A stretch of 64,000 bases of DNA from Burkholderiaceae bacterium 26 (GCA_000955795.1 JYOB01000014.1:211742-275741), one strand, 5' to 3'; positions 47,179 through 59,075 are shown, counted from the first letter of the stretch. Translations and numbers: made by a program. The notes: a model not told the origin generated them from the sequence alone.

Positions 47179-48320
47179 GACAAAACAGGTTCGGGGGATG
47201 CGGCGCCAGCGAACAGCGCAGGCCATTCGCAGTCGTCCGTATCGAAGGCACAGCCGTCCAGCACGTCGCACGCCGCTGCCACCGCGGCTCGGGTGACGGC
47301 GGGCGCGATCATGTAGCCGTGCCGGTACAGGCCATTGACCGACAGCGTGCCAGCGCCATCCCAGCGGATGGCCGGACGGTGGTCCGGGAGCGTCGGCCGG
47401 CATTGCGTGTTCAGCTCGAGCACGCGCGCCTCGCCAAACGCGGGGTGCACGGCGTAGGCCGCAGACAGCAGCTCCAGCGTGGAGCGCACGCTTGCCGGCG
47501 ACATGTCGTCGGATTCAAGCTCGGTCGCGCCAATCACGTAGACATTGCCCGGCTTGGGCGCGATGTACAGCGGATAGCGCGGATGCAGCATGCGCACCGG
47601 CCGCGTGAGCGACACGTCGGGCGCATGGATGCGCGCCACCTCGCCGCGCAGGCCACGCAAGCGCGGCCATTGCGGCTTGGCACCCAGGCCACGGCAATCG
47701 AGCACGAGGCGTGCGCCAAGCCCTGCAGCGGCCAGCGCGTCGGGGCTCGGATCAGCAACTTCCGTGTTCCAGCGCAGTTGCACGCCCAGCGCTTCAAGCT
47801 CGGTCGCCAGCGCATCCAACACGCCGCGCGGGTCGAGCTGACCTTCGCCCGCTAGATACAGACCTTGCGTGAAGCGTTGTGCGAGCAGCGGCTCGAGCTG
47901 GGCAATGCCCGTTGCGTCTACGGCACGCAGATCGGCGGCCACGCGCTCGGGCGGCGCGGCATTGCGCACGTGGTTGGCAAACAGCGATGCTTCTCCACGG
48001 TCTGCCGCATGCCACACCACCAGCGTGCCGGCCTCCTGGAAGAAGACCGGCGTGCGCAGCTTGGGCAGCCAATCGCGCCACAGCGCCAGGCTTGCCAACC
48101 CCAAGTCGACGACGAAACGATCGGCCACGGCAGCTTCGGCCAATGGCGCCAGCATGGCTGCAGCAACATACGCGGCGGCACCGCTGCCGTCGCGCGGGCC
48201 GCGCTCCACCACGGCAATGCGCGCCGGGGGCACCCCCGTTTGCGCGAGTTGCCAGGCACACAGGCGGCCAGCGAGGCCGCCACCGAGGATCGTTACGTCG
48301 AATGAAGTCGAGGTTGGCAT
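47175..48320 (-). CDS. thiO: Glycine oxidase ThiO
   Basis: FAD enzyme that oxidises glycine to the imine used by ThiG. The 381-residue protein has the dinucleotide loop VTILGGGLAGRLCAWQLA and late DHRPAIRWDG and YRHGYMIAPA segments. Presence of thiO, rather than thiH, marks the oxygen-dependent thiazole route. It starts 12 bases after thiC. Confidence 0.93.
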   Translation of the reverse strand: MPTSTSFDVTILGGGLAGRLCAWQLAQTGVPPARIAVVERGPRDGSGAAAYVAAAMLAPLAEAAVADRFVVDLGLASLALWRDWLPKLRTPVFFQEAGTLVVWHAADRGEASLFANHVRNAAPPERVAADLRAVDATGIAQLEPLLAQRFTQGLYLAGEGQLDPRGVLDALATELEALGVQLRWNTEVADPSPDALAAAGLGARLVLDCRGLGAKPQWPRLRGLRGEVARIHAPDVSLTRPVRMLHPRYPLYIAPKPGNVYVIGATELESDDMSPASVRSTLELLSAAYAVHPAFGEARVLELNTQCRPTLPDHRPAIRWDGAGTLSVNGLYRHGYMIAPAVTRAAVAAACDVLDGCAFDTDDCEWPALFAGAASPEPVLS

Positions 48321-48332
48321 TGCACCGGTAGG

Positions 48333-50249
<1,917 letters not shown>

Positions 50250-50350
50250 CTAGATTCTGTGGCCTGGTGGAGCAGGCAGTGGACGAAACCGGGAGAGGTG
50301 GCGTGACCCGAAGAACTGAGGGGTGGCTGCCAGAGACTACGCGGTGTTCT

Positions 50351-50434
50351 GAAACTTCCCACGCCGGTACGAACCGGATCGGGTGCGAAGGGACTCTCTC
50401 AGCCGCACGGCCCATCCGTACGGCACCCCTGTTT
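50351..50434 (-). promoter_or_regulatory. TPP riboswitch
   Basis: On the minus strand the leader reads CAGGGGTGCC, then GGCTGAGAGAG with CCCTTCGCACC, then GATCCGG and CGTGGGAAG. This is the TPP aptamer order (GGGGUGCC, CUGAGA, CCUGAUC-type, GGGAAG). It starts about 194 bases before thiC and should turn the operon off with high TPP. The 415-bp gap upstream of thiC otherwise shows no gene. Confidence 0.95.
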
Positions 50435-50655
50435 CATCCAACGAGGCTGAATTTAAGCACAGGGCTGCCGGCGTTGCCAGCACGAAAACCAATGAGGTGA
50501 CGGCCGACGGGTCATTTCAGTCCAAACCGCCATGCAATGTGCGGCGGCGCGCACTGACGCAGCCGGCCTTGATCTTGCGCAACCCCGCTGCGTTTCACCT
50601 ATGCGACGCTCAATCCCTTTTCTATTGCATTGCGGCATTGCCGCTGGGAGTTGTC

Positions 50656-51798
50656 ATGCTGGAGCGTCGGTTCACACTCGCGGGGCGCAGCCTCGTACCC
50701 ATCGTGCAGGGCGGGATGGGCGTGGGTATTTCGGCGCACCGGCTGGCCGGCGCCGTGGCGCGCGAAGGCGGCGTCGGCACCATCGCCAGCATCGACTTGC
50801 GGCATCACCATGCGGATCTCATCGCCGCGACCGAGAAATCGCGCGACAAGGACGCCATCAACGCCGCCAACCTCGTCGCGCTGGACCGCGAAATCCGCGC
50901 CGCGCGTGAAGGCAGCCAGGGCAACGGCATGATCGCCGTGAACGTGATGAAGGCGGTGGAATCGCACCCCGCGCTCGTGCGCCAGGCGTGCGAGAGCGGC
51001 GCCGATGCCATCGTCATGGGCGCGGGGCTTCCGCTCGATCTGCCCGAGATGACCGCCGAGCACCCGAGGGTTGCACTGATCCCGATTCTTTCTGACTCAC
51101 GCGGCGTGGGCGTGGTGCTCAAGCGGTGGATGAAGAAGTCTCGGTTGCCGGATGCGGTGGTGATCGAGCATCCGACGCATGCGGGCGGGCACTTGGGCGC
51201 AGCCCGCATTGAGGATCTGCGCGACGAGCGCTTTTCGTTCGCGCGCGTGCTGGACGAATGCCGTGAACTGTTCATCAAGCTGGGGCTGGCGGCGGAACAG
51301 ATTCCGATCATCCTGGCCGGCGGCATTGATTCGCATGCCAAGGTGAAGCATTGGCTCGACAAGGGCGCCGCGGCGGTGCAACTCGGCACTGCGTTTGCGG
51401 TGACGGAAGAGGGCGATGCGCACGTGCGCTTCAAGCGGGTGCTGACGGGCGCGGAGCAAGGCGATATCGGCGAGTTCGTCAGCGTGGCCGGGCTGCCGGC
51501 GCGGGCGGTGATGACGCCTTGGCTGTCGCGTTATCTCTCCCGCGAAAGCGCGCTGCAGGCCAAGGCCAAGGTGCGGGATTGCCTGCAGGGGTTCGATTGC
51601 TTGCAGACGTGCGGACTGCGGGATGGGATTGGGAAGGTCGGGCAGTTCTGCATTGACCTGAAGCTTGCGCAGGCGCTGCGCGGGGATGTGGAGCGCGGGC
51701 TGTTTTTCCGTGGGGCCGGGAAGTTGCCGTTTGGGCAAGCGATTCGGCCGGTGCGGGAGCTGATGCATTACCTGCTGACTGGGGAAAAACCGGCGTGA
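50656..51798 (+). CDS. Nitronate monooxygenase / 2-nitropropane dioxygenase family
   Basis: A 380-residue FMN TIM-barrel enzyme. It begins MLERRFTLAGRSLVPIVQGGMGVGIS and has HPTHAGGHLG (catalytic His region) and IPIILAGGIDSHAKV near the flavin phosphate site. The family oxidises propionate-3-nitronate or related alkyl nitronates, though some members are reductases. ATG 50656 follows gggag; upstream in-frame starts are in the thiC leader. Confidence 0.88.
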   Translation: MLERRFTLAGRSLVPIVQGGMGVGISAHRLAGAVAREGGVGTIASIDLRHHHADLIAATEKSRDKDAINAANLVALDREIRAAREGSQGNGMIAVNVMKAVESHPALVRQACESGADAIVMGAGLPLDLPEMTAEHPRVALIPILSDSRGVGVVLKRWMKKSRLPDAVVIEHPTHAGGHLGAARIEDLRDERFSFARVLDECRELFIKLGLAAEQIPIILAGGIDSHAKVKHWLDKGAAAVQLGTAFAVTEEGDAHVRFKRVLTGAEQGDIGEFVSVAGLPARAVMTPWLSRYLSRESALQAKAKVRDCLQGFDCLQTCGLRDGIGKVGQFCIDLKLAQALRGDVERGLFFRGAGKLPFGQAIRPVRELMHYLLTGEKPA

Positions 51799-51839
51799 TC
51801 CTGGACGGTTAGCTGATGCGCTGACATCTCGTCCGAAAC

Positions 51840-51866
51840 AAAAAGCCAGCCCGAAGGCTGGCTTTT
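51840..51866. terminator. Rho-independent terminator, bidirectional
   Basis: A 12-bp stem (aaaaagccagcc / ggctggcttttt) around a cgaa loop between the convergent monooxygenase and autotransporter genes. Confidence 0.93.
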
Positions 51867-51891
51867 TGTTGGGCGCTTACCGCCTATTGGC

Positions 51892-54800
51892 TCAGAACGG
51901 TGCAGCAAACGTCAACCGAATCCCCTGCTGCAAACCACCCATCCCAGCCATCACGCTGTAGTCCAACCCAAACGTGAGCGGGCCAGTCCGGAACTTCGTT
52001 CCCAACCCGATCTGCATGCGATCGCGCCCAAACGGCGTACCCGGCACGTAGTAGGCCGGGCCCGCCGATGCCAGATCGGCGTATGCCAACCCCGCATTGC
52101 TCTGCCCATTGAAGTCGTGCTGGTACTCCACCCGAGCGAACGGCAGGAACGTGCCCCACTTGGTCTTCTGCGTGTATTCCGCACGCAGGCCCAGCGTGCC
52201 GGATACCGTCGTCACCGTCTGATCGAAATACGTCAGCGCGTTGAGACCGGCGCCCGATTCGGTGAACTGATCCAGCGTCGATTGCGAGACCGCCAGGCGT
52301 CCGTAAGGCGAGATCAGCCACGTGCGATCGCGATGCTCATAGCCGGCCGACACGGAGGCGAACACTTGCTTGCCGTTGCGCTTGCCGGTGGCGAAGTCGT
52401 TGGAGTCCGTCACCCAGCGGCGCGAGTCAAAACTGAGCGTGCCGAAGCCGGCCACACCATCGACGAACAACGAAGGCAGCGGGCGATAGCTGCCGTAGAG
52501 CGCAAGGCTATAGCTGTCGCCCGTGCTCTTGGTGCCCGCGTTGCCGATGTCGGTGGAGTCACGCCCGTAGCCGAAGCCGCCCCCGATCGAGAGCTGATCC
52601 GACACGCGATAGTCTGCGCCGGCCGTCACACCGCCTGTGGTGAAGCGGAAACCGGAGCGTTGCGTGCCCGCGTTGGCGAAACCAAAGTCCAGCGTACCGG
52701 CGCTCCAGAACGCGAGATTCGGATCGGTGTTGTCCGGGCCCGCGCCGGCTGCGTCGGCACCGGGTAGGTCGGGACCCGCATCGGCGTTCGACTTGTCGGT
52801 GTTGCCGTTGGGCGCATCGGTGTTGCGCTTGCCGCGCGCGAATGGCCGCACGCCCTGGCCGTCACCGCGCATGCAGGCATCGTGCGCGGCAATGCCGGCC
52901 ACATCCTGGCAACGCGCTTGCATGTCCACGCGCTGGCCCGGCATGGCGACTGTCAAACCGTTGCTTGACGGTGCCCGGCCAGTGCCATGCAGCGCTTCCA
53001 GGCGACGGTTGTAGTTGTCGATCTGCGTGGTGGCAAAGCGGCGCGCAGCCTGGACTTGCGCGTTGATCAGACCGGCCACATCCGGGTCGGCCGAGGGGTC
53101 CTTGCGCGGCGCCACGCTCACCTGCACCGTGGCCGGCGCCGAGGTGGCAAACGCGTTGGACAGCGTGTAAGTCAGCACGGCCTGGCCGCTGTAGGTGCCC
53201 GACGGGGTGAAGTTCAGCACATAGGTCGATGCCGCCTTAGCCGGGCTCCTCACGCCCGCCGGCGTCTGCACAGCCTTCTGCACGATCGTGGCCGTGCCGG
53301 CGTTGGCTGGCACCACCGACACCAGCGTCGCCCCCGTGAAGGGGCCGCCCGTGGCGCCTTCGGTCAAATCCACGCTCACCGCCTGGCCAGATGACGTGAT
53401 GGCCTGTTTCTGCGCCACGGCAATCGGCACCGCATTCACGTTGACCGTCACCGGAATCGGCGCGGATGTGCCAGCCGTGTTGATCAGCGCATAGGTGAAG
53501 TTGACTGCGCCGGAGGTGGTCGGGGTGGGGGTGTAGACGATGTCCAGACCGTTGACGACGGCAGTGCCGCTGGCAGGCGGACTGACAATCGCAATGGACG
53601 AGAACGGACCGCCCGTTGCATTGGCCGTTGCATGCAGCGTGATCGGTGCCGTCGACATGGTGGTGGCCGTGATTGCCGGCGCAGTGCCGATCACCTGGCC
53701 CACCGTGATCGTGTAGCTGCGTGTCCCGTTGTACGGGGCGCCGGTGCCTGTGCTGCTGTCAGTGGCCTTCACGGTGAAGGTGCTGCTGCCCAGCGTAGTG
53801 GGCGTGCCCGACAGAACGCCTGTGCTGGCGTTCAGGCTGAGGCCCGCGGGCAACGTACCTGTGGACACGGCGTACGTGTAAGGCGCGGTGCCGCCGGCCG
53901 CACTGAAGGTCTGGCTGTAGGCCGTGGTGATCTGGGCCGAATTGGCGGCCGCAGGACTCACCGTGACCGTGGGCGCACCGATGGTGACGCTGTAGGCACG
54001 GCTGGCCGTGAAGCTATTCGCATCCGTCGCCGTGATGGTGAAGTTGAACGTTCCGCCTGCGGTGGGCGTGCCCGAGAGGACGCCGGTGGTGGTGTTCAAG
54101 CTCAGGCCTGCCGGCAACGCACCCGCCGTCACAGCGTAGGTGTACGGCGCGGTGCCATTGGCTGCCGAGATGGTTTGGCTGTACGCCGATGCAATCGCCG
54201 GGTTGGGCAGCGTGGCCGGCGATACCGTCACGCTAGGCGCGGCGATGGTGAGCGTATAGACACCGCCTACCGCAAATGGAGCGCCCGTCCCCGTCGAACT
54301 GTCGGTCGCGGTGACAGTAAAGCTGACCGTGCCGGCCGTGGTTGGAGTACCTGACAGCGTGCCGGTGGCGCCGTTCCACGTCAGGCCCGCGGGCATGGTG
54401 CCGCTGTTGACCACGAGGCCATAGATGTATGGGCTCGTACCACCACTTGCCGTGAAGTTGCGGCTGTACGCCGTGCCTGCCACACCGCTGAGAGAACCCG
54501 AGGCCGGTGTGATGGTCAAGGTGGGCGACGCGATCGTCAAGGAGTAGGCACGGCTTCCGGTGTAGGGGCCGGTTCCGGTACTGCTGTCAGTCGCGGTGAC
54601 GGTGAAGTTGAACACGCCACCCGACGTGGACGTACCCGACAGCGTGCCGTTACTGGACAGCGTCAGCCCCGCCGGCAGCGAACCCGCCGTGACGGCATAC
54701 GTGTAGGAACCTGTGCCGCCGCTGGCCAAGATGGTCTGGCTGTAAGCCGTAGCGACGGTAGCGCCCGGCAGCGTGCTCGGACTCACCGTGACGGTGGCAG

Positions 54801-56925
54801 CGCCCACCGTCAGGGTGTACGCACGCGAGCCGGTATAGCTGTTGGCGTCGGTGGCCGTGACGGTGAAGTTGAAGGTGCCGCCCGCCGTGGGCGTGCCAGT
54901 GATCGCCCCGGTGCTGCCATTCAAGCTCAGGCCCGCTGGCAGCGCACCCGCAGTCAGTGCGTAGCTATAAGGCGCGGCACCCCCGCTGGCCGTGGCAGTC
55001 TGGCTGTAGGCGGCGCCGACAGTTGCCGCACTCAGTGTGGTGGGCGACACAGTAATGGTGGGCGCCGAGGTGGTCAGCGTGTAGGTGCCAGACGTGCTGT
55101 ACGGCCCCGTGCCAGTTGCGTGGTCGGTGGCAGTCACCGTGAAATTGACCACGCCCGTGGTGGTGGGCGTACCGGACAACACGCCGGTGCCGGTGTTGAA
55201 CGAGAGACCGGTCGGCATCGTCCCGCTATTGACCGCAAGGCTATAGGTGTATGGCGCCAGACCGCCGCTGCCTGTGAAGGTCTGGCTGTAAGCCACGCCG
55301 GCCGAAGCGCTGAGGCTGCCCGATGCCGGTGTGATCGCCAACGTGGGCGCATTGACGACCAGCGAATAGGCGCGGCTGCCCGTATACGGGCCGCTGCCGG
55401 TACTGCTATCGGTGGTGGTCACGGTGAAGTTGAACGTGCCGCCTGCCGTGGGCGTCCCCGACAGCACGCCGCCAGAACTGAGCGTGAGGCCGGCCGGCAA
55501 CGCTCCAGCAGTGATGGCGTAGGTGTAGGCCGCCGTACCGCCGCTGGCCGTTATCGTCTGGCTGTATGCCGTTGCAACGGTGGCATTGCTCAGTGTGGAC
55601 GGCGAGAGCGTGATCGTCGGTGCGGCGACGGTCAGCGTGAGCGTACCGCTGGTCGCCGTGAACGGGCCGGTGCCTGTGCTGCTGTCGGTGGCCGTGACGG
55701 TGAAGTTGAACGTACCGCCCGCCGTGGGCGTGCCCGACAGCGTGCCGTCGCTGGCCAGCGAGATGCCCGCCGGCAGCGCACCCGACGCGATCGTGTAGGT
55801 ATAAGGCGCCGTGCCGCCACTGGCCGAAGCCAGCGTTTGGCTATAAGCCGTACCCACCGTGCCGGCTGCAGGCGAGGACGGCCCATATGTGACTGTCGGA
55901 TTCGACACGGTGACGGTCACGGTGGCCGGAGCAGACGTGCCGCCCGCGTTGGTTGCCGTGTACGTGAATGAGTCCGAGCCAGAGTAGGACGCGCTGGGCG
56001 TGTAGGTGATCGACGTGCCCGACGCGGTGGCTGTGCCGTGCGCTGCCTGCGTTGCGACGGCCACGCCGGTCGGCGTGCCTCCGGTGATGTTCAGCGTGAC
56101 GGGGTTGCTTGTACTGCCGTGTGTAACGGTGGTGCTGACCGCGTTCGCAACGGGAGGCGCCACAAAGGTGTATCGGTCGGCGATGCCGGTGGTGCTGGTT
56201 CCGCTAGCGTTGGTCACGGTGACGTCAACAGTGCCAGCGGCCCCTGCCGGCGAGGTGGCCGTGATCTGCGTGGCGCTATCAATAGTGAAGCCGGTGGCGT
56301 TGGTCGCGCCAAACTTGACCGCCGTTACGCTGGTGAAATTGGTGCCCGTAATGGTGACGGAGGTGCTGCCTGCGGTGGGGCCTGAGCTCGGCGAAATGCT
56401 CGTCACCGTCGGCGCAGGGTTGATGACAGTGATGATGACGGTACCGCTCGGTGTGTAGGTGACACCGTCGTCACTGGTATAGAACACGGCCGTGTCAGTG
56501 CCGCTGAAGTTGGTGGCCGGGGTATAGACGAAACCACTGATGTTTGGGTCCCCGGCTGGAGGCACAAACCCGTTGTAGACCGCAATGGTGCCGCCCTGTG
56601 CGGTGGGCGTCGTTTGCGCGGGCGGGTCCGTATTGTTGCCGTTGCCCGCGCTGTCGAATGCGATGGGGATTATGCCGCCATGCTCGCAGTTAGCTTGATC
56701 GGTGGGAGTGAAGGAATAGGCCTTCTTGGTGTTGATTGTCGTTGAGAACGTGACCGTACACGAACTCGCAAACGCCCCCTGCGACAACACCGTCAGCCAA
56801 ATCGCCAGCACGGCCAGCAGGCCCCGGCGCATCCATTCCCGCCCCTGCGCCTTCAGGCACCTGAACATTGACCATCCGGCGACCCCACGCCGGCCATACG
56901 GGCTGCTTTGTTTCAGCACGCGCAT
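51892..56925 (-). CDS. Very large Ig-repeat autotransporter
   Basis: A 1677-residue type Va autotransporter-like protein. It starts with a long signal peptide (about 53 residues, hydrophobic from 35). Then come a cadherin-like part, an IPT/TIG domain (about 171-255), another Ig-like unit (to about 341), and eight He_PIG-type Ig repeats with the motif AYSQT, PAGL and LSGTPT, each 85-95 residues. Two further Ig-like units precede a helical linker (NAQVQAARRFATTQIDNYNR). The last 260 residues form the beta-barrel and end in Phe. No protease motif is seen, so adhesion is the likelier role. Confidence 0.88.
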   Translation of the reverse strand: MRVLKQSSPYGRRGVAGWSMFRCLKAQGREWMRRGLLAVLAIWLTVLSQGAFASSCTVTFSTTINTKKAYSFTPTDQANCEHGGIIPIAFDSAGNGNNTDPPAQTTPTAQGGTIAVYNGFVPPAGDPNISGFVYTPATNFSGTDTAVFYTSDDGVTYTPSGTVIITVINPAPTVTSISPSSGPTAGSTSVTITGTNFTSVTAVKFGATNATGFTIDSATQITATSPAGAAGTVDVTVTNASGTSTTGIADRYTFVAPPVANAVSTTVTHGSTSNPVTLNITGGTPTGVAVATQAAHGTATASGTSITYTPSASYSGSDSFTYTATNAGGTSAPATVTVTVSNPTVTYGPSSPAAGTVGTAYSQTLASASGGTAPYTYTIASGALPAGISLASDGTLSGTPTAGGTFNFTVTATDSSTGTGPFTATSGTLTLTVAAPTITLSPSTLSNATVATAYSQTITASGGTAAYTYAITAGALPAGLTLSSGGVLSGTPTAGGTFNFTVTTTDSSTGSGPYTGSRAYSLVVNAPTLAITPASGSLSASAGVAYSQTFTGSGGLAPYTYSLAVNSGTMPTGLSFNTGTGVLSGTPTTTGVVNFTVTATDHATGTGPYSTSGTYTLTTSAPTITVSPTTLSAATVGAAYSQTATASGGAAPYSYALTAGALPAGLSLNGSTGAITGTPTAGGTFNFTVTATDANSYTGSRAYTLTVGAATVTVSPSTLPGATVATAYSQTILASGGTGSYTYAVTAGSLPAGLTLSSNGTLSGTSTSGGVFNFTVTATDSSTGTGPYTGSRAYSLTIASPTLTITPASGSLSGVAGTAYSRNFTASGGTSPYIYGLVVNSGTMPAGLTWNGATGTLSGTPTTAGTVSFTVTATDSSTGTGAPFAVGGVYTLTIAAPSVTVSPATLPNPAIASAYSQTISAANGTAPYTYAVTAGALPAGLSLNTTTGVLSGTPTAGGTFNFTITATDANSFTASRAYSVTIGAPTVTVSPAAANSAQITTAYSQTFSAAGGTAPYTYAVSTGTLPAGLSLNASTGVLSGTPTTLGSSTFTVKATDSSTGTGAPYNGTRSYTITVGQVIGTAPAITATTMSTAPITLHATANATGGPFSSIAIVSPPASGTAVVNGLDIVYTPTPTTSGAVNFTYALINTAGTSAPIPVTVNVNAVPIAVAQKQAITSSGQAVSVDLTEGATGGPFTGATLVSVVPANAGTATIVQKAVQTPAGVRSPAKAASTYVLNFTPSGTYSGQAVLTYTLSNAFATSAPATVQVSVAPRKDPSADPDVAGLINAQVQAARRFATTQIDNYNRRLEALHGTGRAPSSNGLTVAMPGQRVDMQARCQDVAGIAAHDACMRGDGQGVRPFARGKRNTDAPNGNTDKSNADAGPDLPGADAAGAGPDNTDPNLAFWSAGTLDFGFANAGTQRSGFRFTTGGVTAGADYRVSDQLSIGGGFGYGRDSTDIGNAGTKSTGDSYSLALYGSYRPLPSLFVDGVAGFGTLSFDSRRWVTDSNDFATGKRNGKQVFASVSAGYEHRDRTWLISPYGRLAVSQSTLDQFTESGAGLNALTYFDQTVTTVSGTLGLRAEYTQKTKWGTFLPFARVEYQHDFNGQSNAGLAYADLASAGPAYYVPGTPFGRDRMQIGLGTKFRTGPLTFGLDYSVMAGMGGLQQGIRLTFAAPF

Positions 56926-57427
56926 TTCTCCCTCGCTCCGCCCGCTCTGTCGCGGGCTTTTCTCTTTGTGTCGTCATGGGAAATTCAGTGCCCGATCCCT
57001 ATCAGGCACTCCCCGGTAATGAGGGGAAATAGCGCGCAGATTTGAACACCTACAATCCATTGCATAGCGTCTAACCAGGCAATGATTAAGCGTTAACCCT
57101 CACAAATACCCCCCGGCAGATCAATGCCCCTTTGTTTCTTTTAAAATGAGCAGGCGTAATGATCCCGACGCGATGCTATGAAAGGTGTCCCGTGTCGTCA
57201 ACACCAACTTTCGGATGAATTGGCATGATGTGTCGCTTTTGGCACGCTCTTCTGCCTTGACACTGGATTTTCATATGGGCAACGCGAAAATCCCGTCCAT
57301 TATGTCTGCTGATACGCCATGACCAGACTGGCAATCAAATTGAGACGCAGAGACCATTAATAGAAAAATTTCTGCTTCGAAGCGAAGAATTCAATATCGT
57401 GGCGGTGCCACATTACGAGGAGGGGTC
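56926..57427. promoter_or_regulatory. 502-bp divergent region between autotransporter and tail-collar genes
   Basis: No gene is supported. From about 57000 to 57400 the base composition is clearly AT-richer than the rest of the window. A TTGACA-like hexamer lies near 57256, and a hairpin of gcttcgaagc type near 57373. Promoters for both flanking genes are expected, but I cannot place start sites. Confidence 0.5.
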
Positions 57428-57979
57428 GTGGATCAATACCTGGGCGAAATTCGCCTCTGTGGATTTCCTTTTCCACCAAAAGGATGGGCCTTGTGCAATG
57501 GCGCACTGCTGTCCATCCAGACGAACACCGCGCTGTTTTCGCTGCTGGGCACCCAATATGGCGGCAATGGCACGACCAACTTCGCGTTGCCGGACCTGCG
57601 CGGCCGCACGCCGCTGCACCGCGACCTCCAGGACTACGTGCAGGGCGAGGTAGGTGGCGCCGAGACCGTCACGCTGTCGACCCCGCAACTGCCGGCGCAC
57701 AGCCACTCATTCACCGCATCGACGACGCCTGCCACATTGCCGAATACCGGCATCACGCAGAACCATCTTCTAGCCACCAGCAACATTTACAACGCGACGA
57801 ATCCGGGGCCCCCAAGCGCGGGCACCCTGCTTTACGGCGCCCCGGGCACATTGACGCCACTGTCGAGCGAAGCCTGCGGCTCCAGCAGCGGCGGCAACCA
57901 GCCGCACGAGAACATGCAGCCTTCGCTGGCGCTGAACTACATCATCGCGCTGACCGGCGTGTACCCGTCACGCGGCTAG
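57428..57979 (+). CDS. Phage tail-collar (microcystin-dependent protein family) protein 1
   Basis: A 183-residue protein of the tail-collar family. It has the family frame DQYLGEIRLCGFPFPPKGWA, ALFSLLGTQYGGNG, FALPDLRGRTPLH, PAHSHSF and the C-terminal NYIIALTGVYPSR. The start is GTG at 57428 behind gaggagggg. In phage the collar domain sits in tail-fibre proteins; bacterial free-standing copies (MdpB-like) have no settled function. First of three tandem copies. Confidence 0.88.
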   Translation: MDQYLGEIRLCGFPFPPKGWALCNGALLSIQTNTALFSLLGTQYGGNGTTNFALPDLRGRTPLHRDLQDYVQGEVGGAETVTLSTPQLPAHSHSFTASTTPATLPNTGITQNHLLATSNIYNATNPGPPSAGTLLYGAPGTLTPLSSEACGSSSGGNQPHENMQPSLALNYIIALTGVYPSRG

Positions 57980-57989
57980 GAGATCACTC

Positions 57990-58526
57990 ATGGCAGAACC
58001 ATACGTTGGCGAAATCCGCCTGTTCGCTGGCAACTATGCCCCGGTGGGCTGGCTGCTTTGCCAGGGCCAGATCATTGGCATATCCGAGAACGAGGCCCTC
58101 TTCACCCTGCTCGGCACCACTTATGGTGGCGATGGCCAGAGCAACTTCGGCTTGCCGGACCTGCAAGGGAAGCTTCCCGTGGGACAAGGACAGGGCCTAG
58201 GACTCACCAACCGCCTGATCGGTCAGCAGTTCGGCGTCGACAGCGTGACGTTGACGACCGATCAGATTCCGGGGCACAACCACGCCATCAACTGCACCAG
58301 TGCGGCCGCCACCACCATCACGCCCGGCCCCGGCACACTGCTGGCGACCGTACCGAACGAGCAGGGCTTCTACGACGCCGGCACGGCAAATCCGCCGGGC
58401 AAGGCCGCACTGGCCCCCCAGACGATCGGGCAGGCCGGTGGCAATCAGCCACATACCAATCAAATGCCGACGGCCTCCATCAACTACATCATTGCCACCG
58501 CGGGCATCTACCCGTCGCAAGGCTGA
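57990..58526 (+). CDS. Phage tail-collar (microcystin-dependent protein family) protein 2
   Basis: A 178-residue paralogue of its neighbour: EPYVGEIRLFAGNYAPVGWL, ALFTLLGTTYGGDG, FGLPDLQGKLPVGQG, PGHNHAINC, then NYIIATAGIYPSQG. It begins 11 bases after the first copy, behind aggagatcactc, so the copies are probably one transcript. The central portion differs strongly from the others, which suggests the collar core is constant and the tip variable. Confidence 0.88.
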   Translation: MAEPYVGEIRLFAGNYAPVGWLLCQGQIIGISENEALFTLLGTTYGGDGQSNFGLPDLQGKLPVGQGQGLGLTNRLIGQQFGVDSVTLTTDQIPGHNHAINCTSAAATTITPGPGTLLATVPNEQGFYDAGTANPPGKAALAPQTIGQAGGNQPHTNQMPTASINYIIATAGIYPSQG

Positions 58527-58543
58527 GTCGAAAAGGGAACCCC

Positions 58544-59062
58544 ATGTCTGATCAATTCCTCGGAGAAATCCGGGTCTTCGGCTTCAACTTTGCCCCGGTG
58601 GATTGGGCAGCCTGCGACGGCGCGATCATGCCGATCTCACAGAACACCGCGCTGTTCTCGATCCTGGGCACCATGTATGGCGGCAACGGCACGAGCACGT
58701 TCGGCTTGCCCGACCTGCGGGGGCGGGCAGTAGTAGGCACGGAGCAGAACGGCGTGCCGAACGAGTTGCAAGGCTCGTCGACGGTCACGCTGTTGAGCGA
58801 GGAGATGCCCGCTCACACGCACACCGCATACGGTGACAACAGCCGTGCAGCTTCACAAACGGCAGCAGGCCGTCTGCCGTCGCGCTTCCAGGTGACATTC
58901 AACCAGGCGTTCATCGCGACGGATTCGTCCCCGGCCCTCACGACCCTGTCCCCGCAGGCAGTCGGCATAGCCGGCGGCAGTCTGCCGCACGAAAACATGC
59001 AGCCATACCTGGTGATGAACTACTGCATCGCCCTGCAGGGCGCTTGGCCGACGCGTCCGTAA
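58544..59062 (+). CDS. Phage tail-collar (microcystin-dependent protein family) protein 3
   Basis: A 172-residue third paralogue: DQFLGEIRVFGFNFAPVDWA, ALFSILGTMYGGNG, FGLPDLRGRAVVG, PAHTHTAYG and NYCIALQGAWPTR. It begins 18 bases after the second copy. A terminator-like hairpin follows at 59076-59112. Confidence 0.88.
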   Translation: MSDQFLGEIRVFGFNFAPVDWAACDGAIMPISQNTALFSILGTMYGGNGTSTFGLPDLRGRAVVGTEQNGVPNELQGSSTVTLLSEEMPAHTHTAYGDNSRAASQTAAGRLPSRFQVTFNQAFIATDSSPALTTLSPQAVGIAGGSLPHENMQPYLVMNYCIALQGAWPTRP

Positions 59063-59075
59063 GCCGAGCCCTCGT

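Noticed and set aside
46963..47403. 146-residue frame extending thiS upstream
   Set aside because: The first 75 residues are a shadow of thiO; the ThiS fold starts at 47178.
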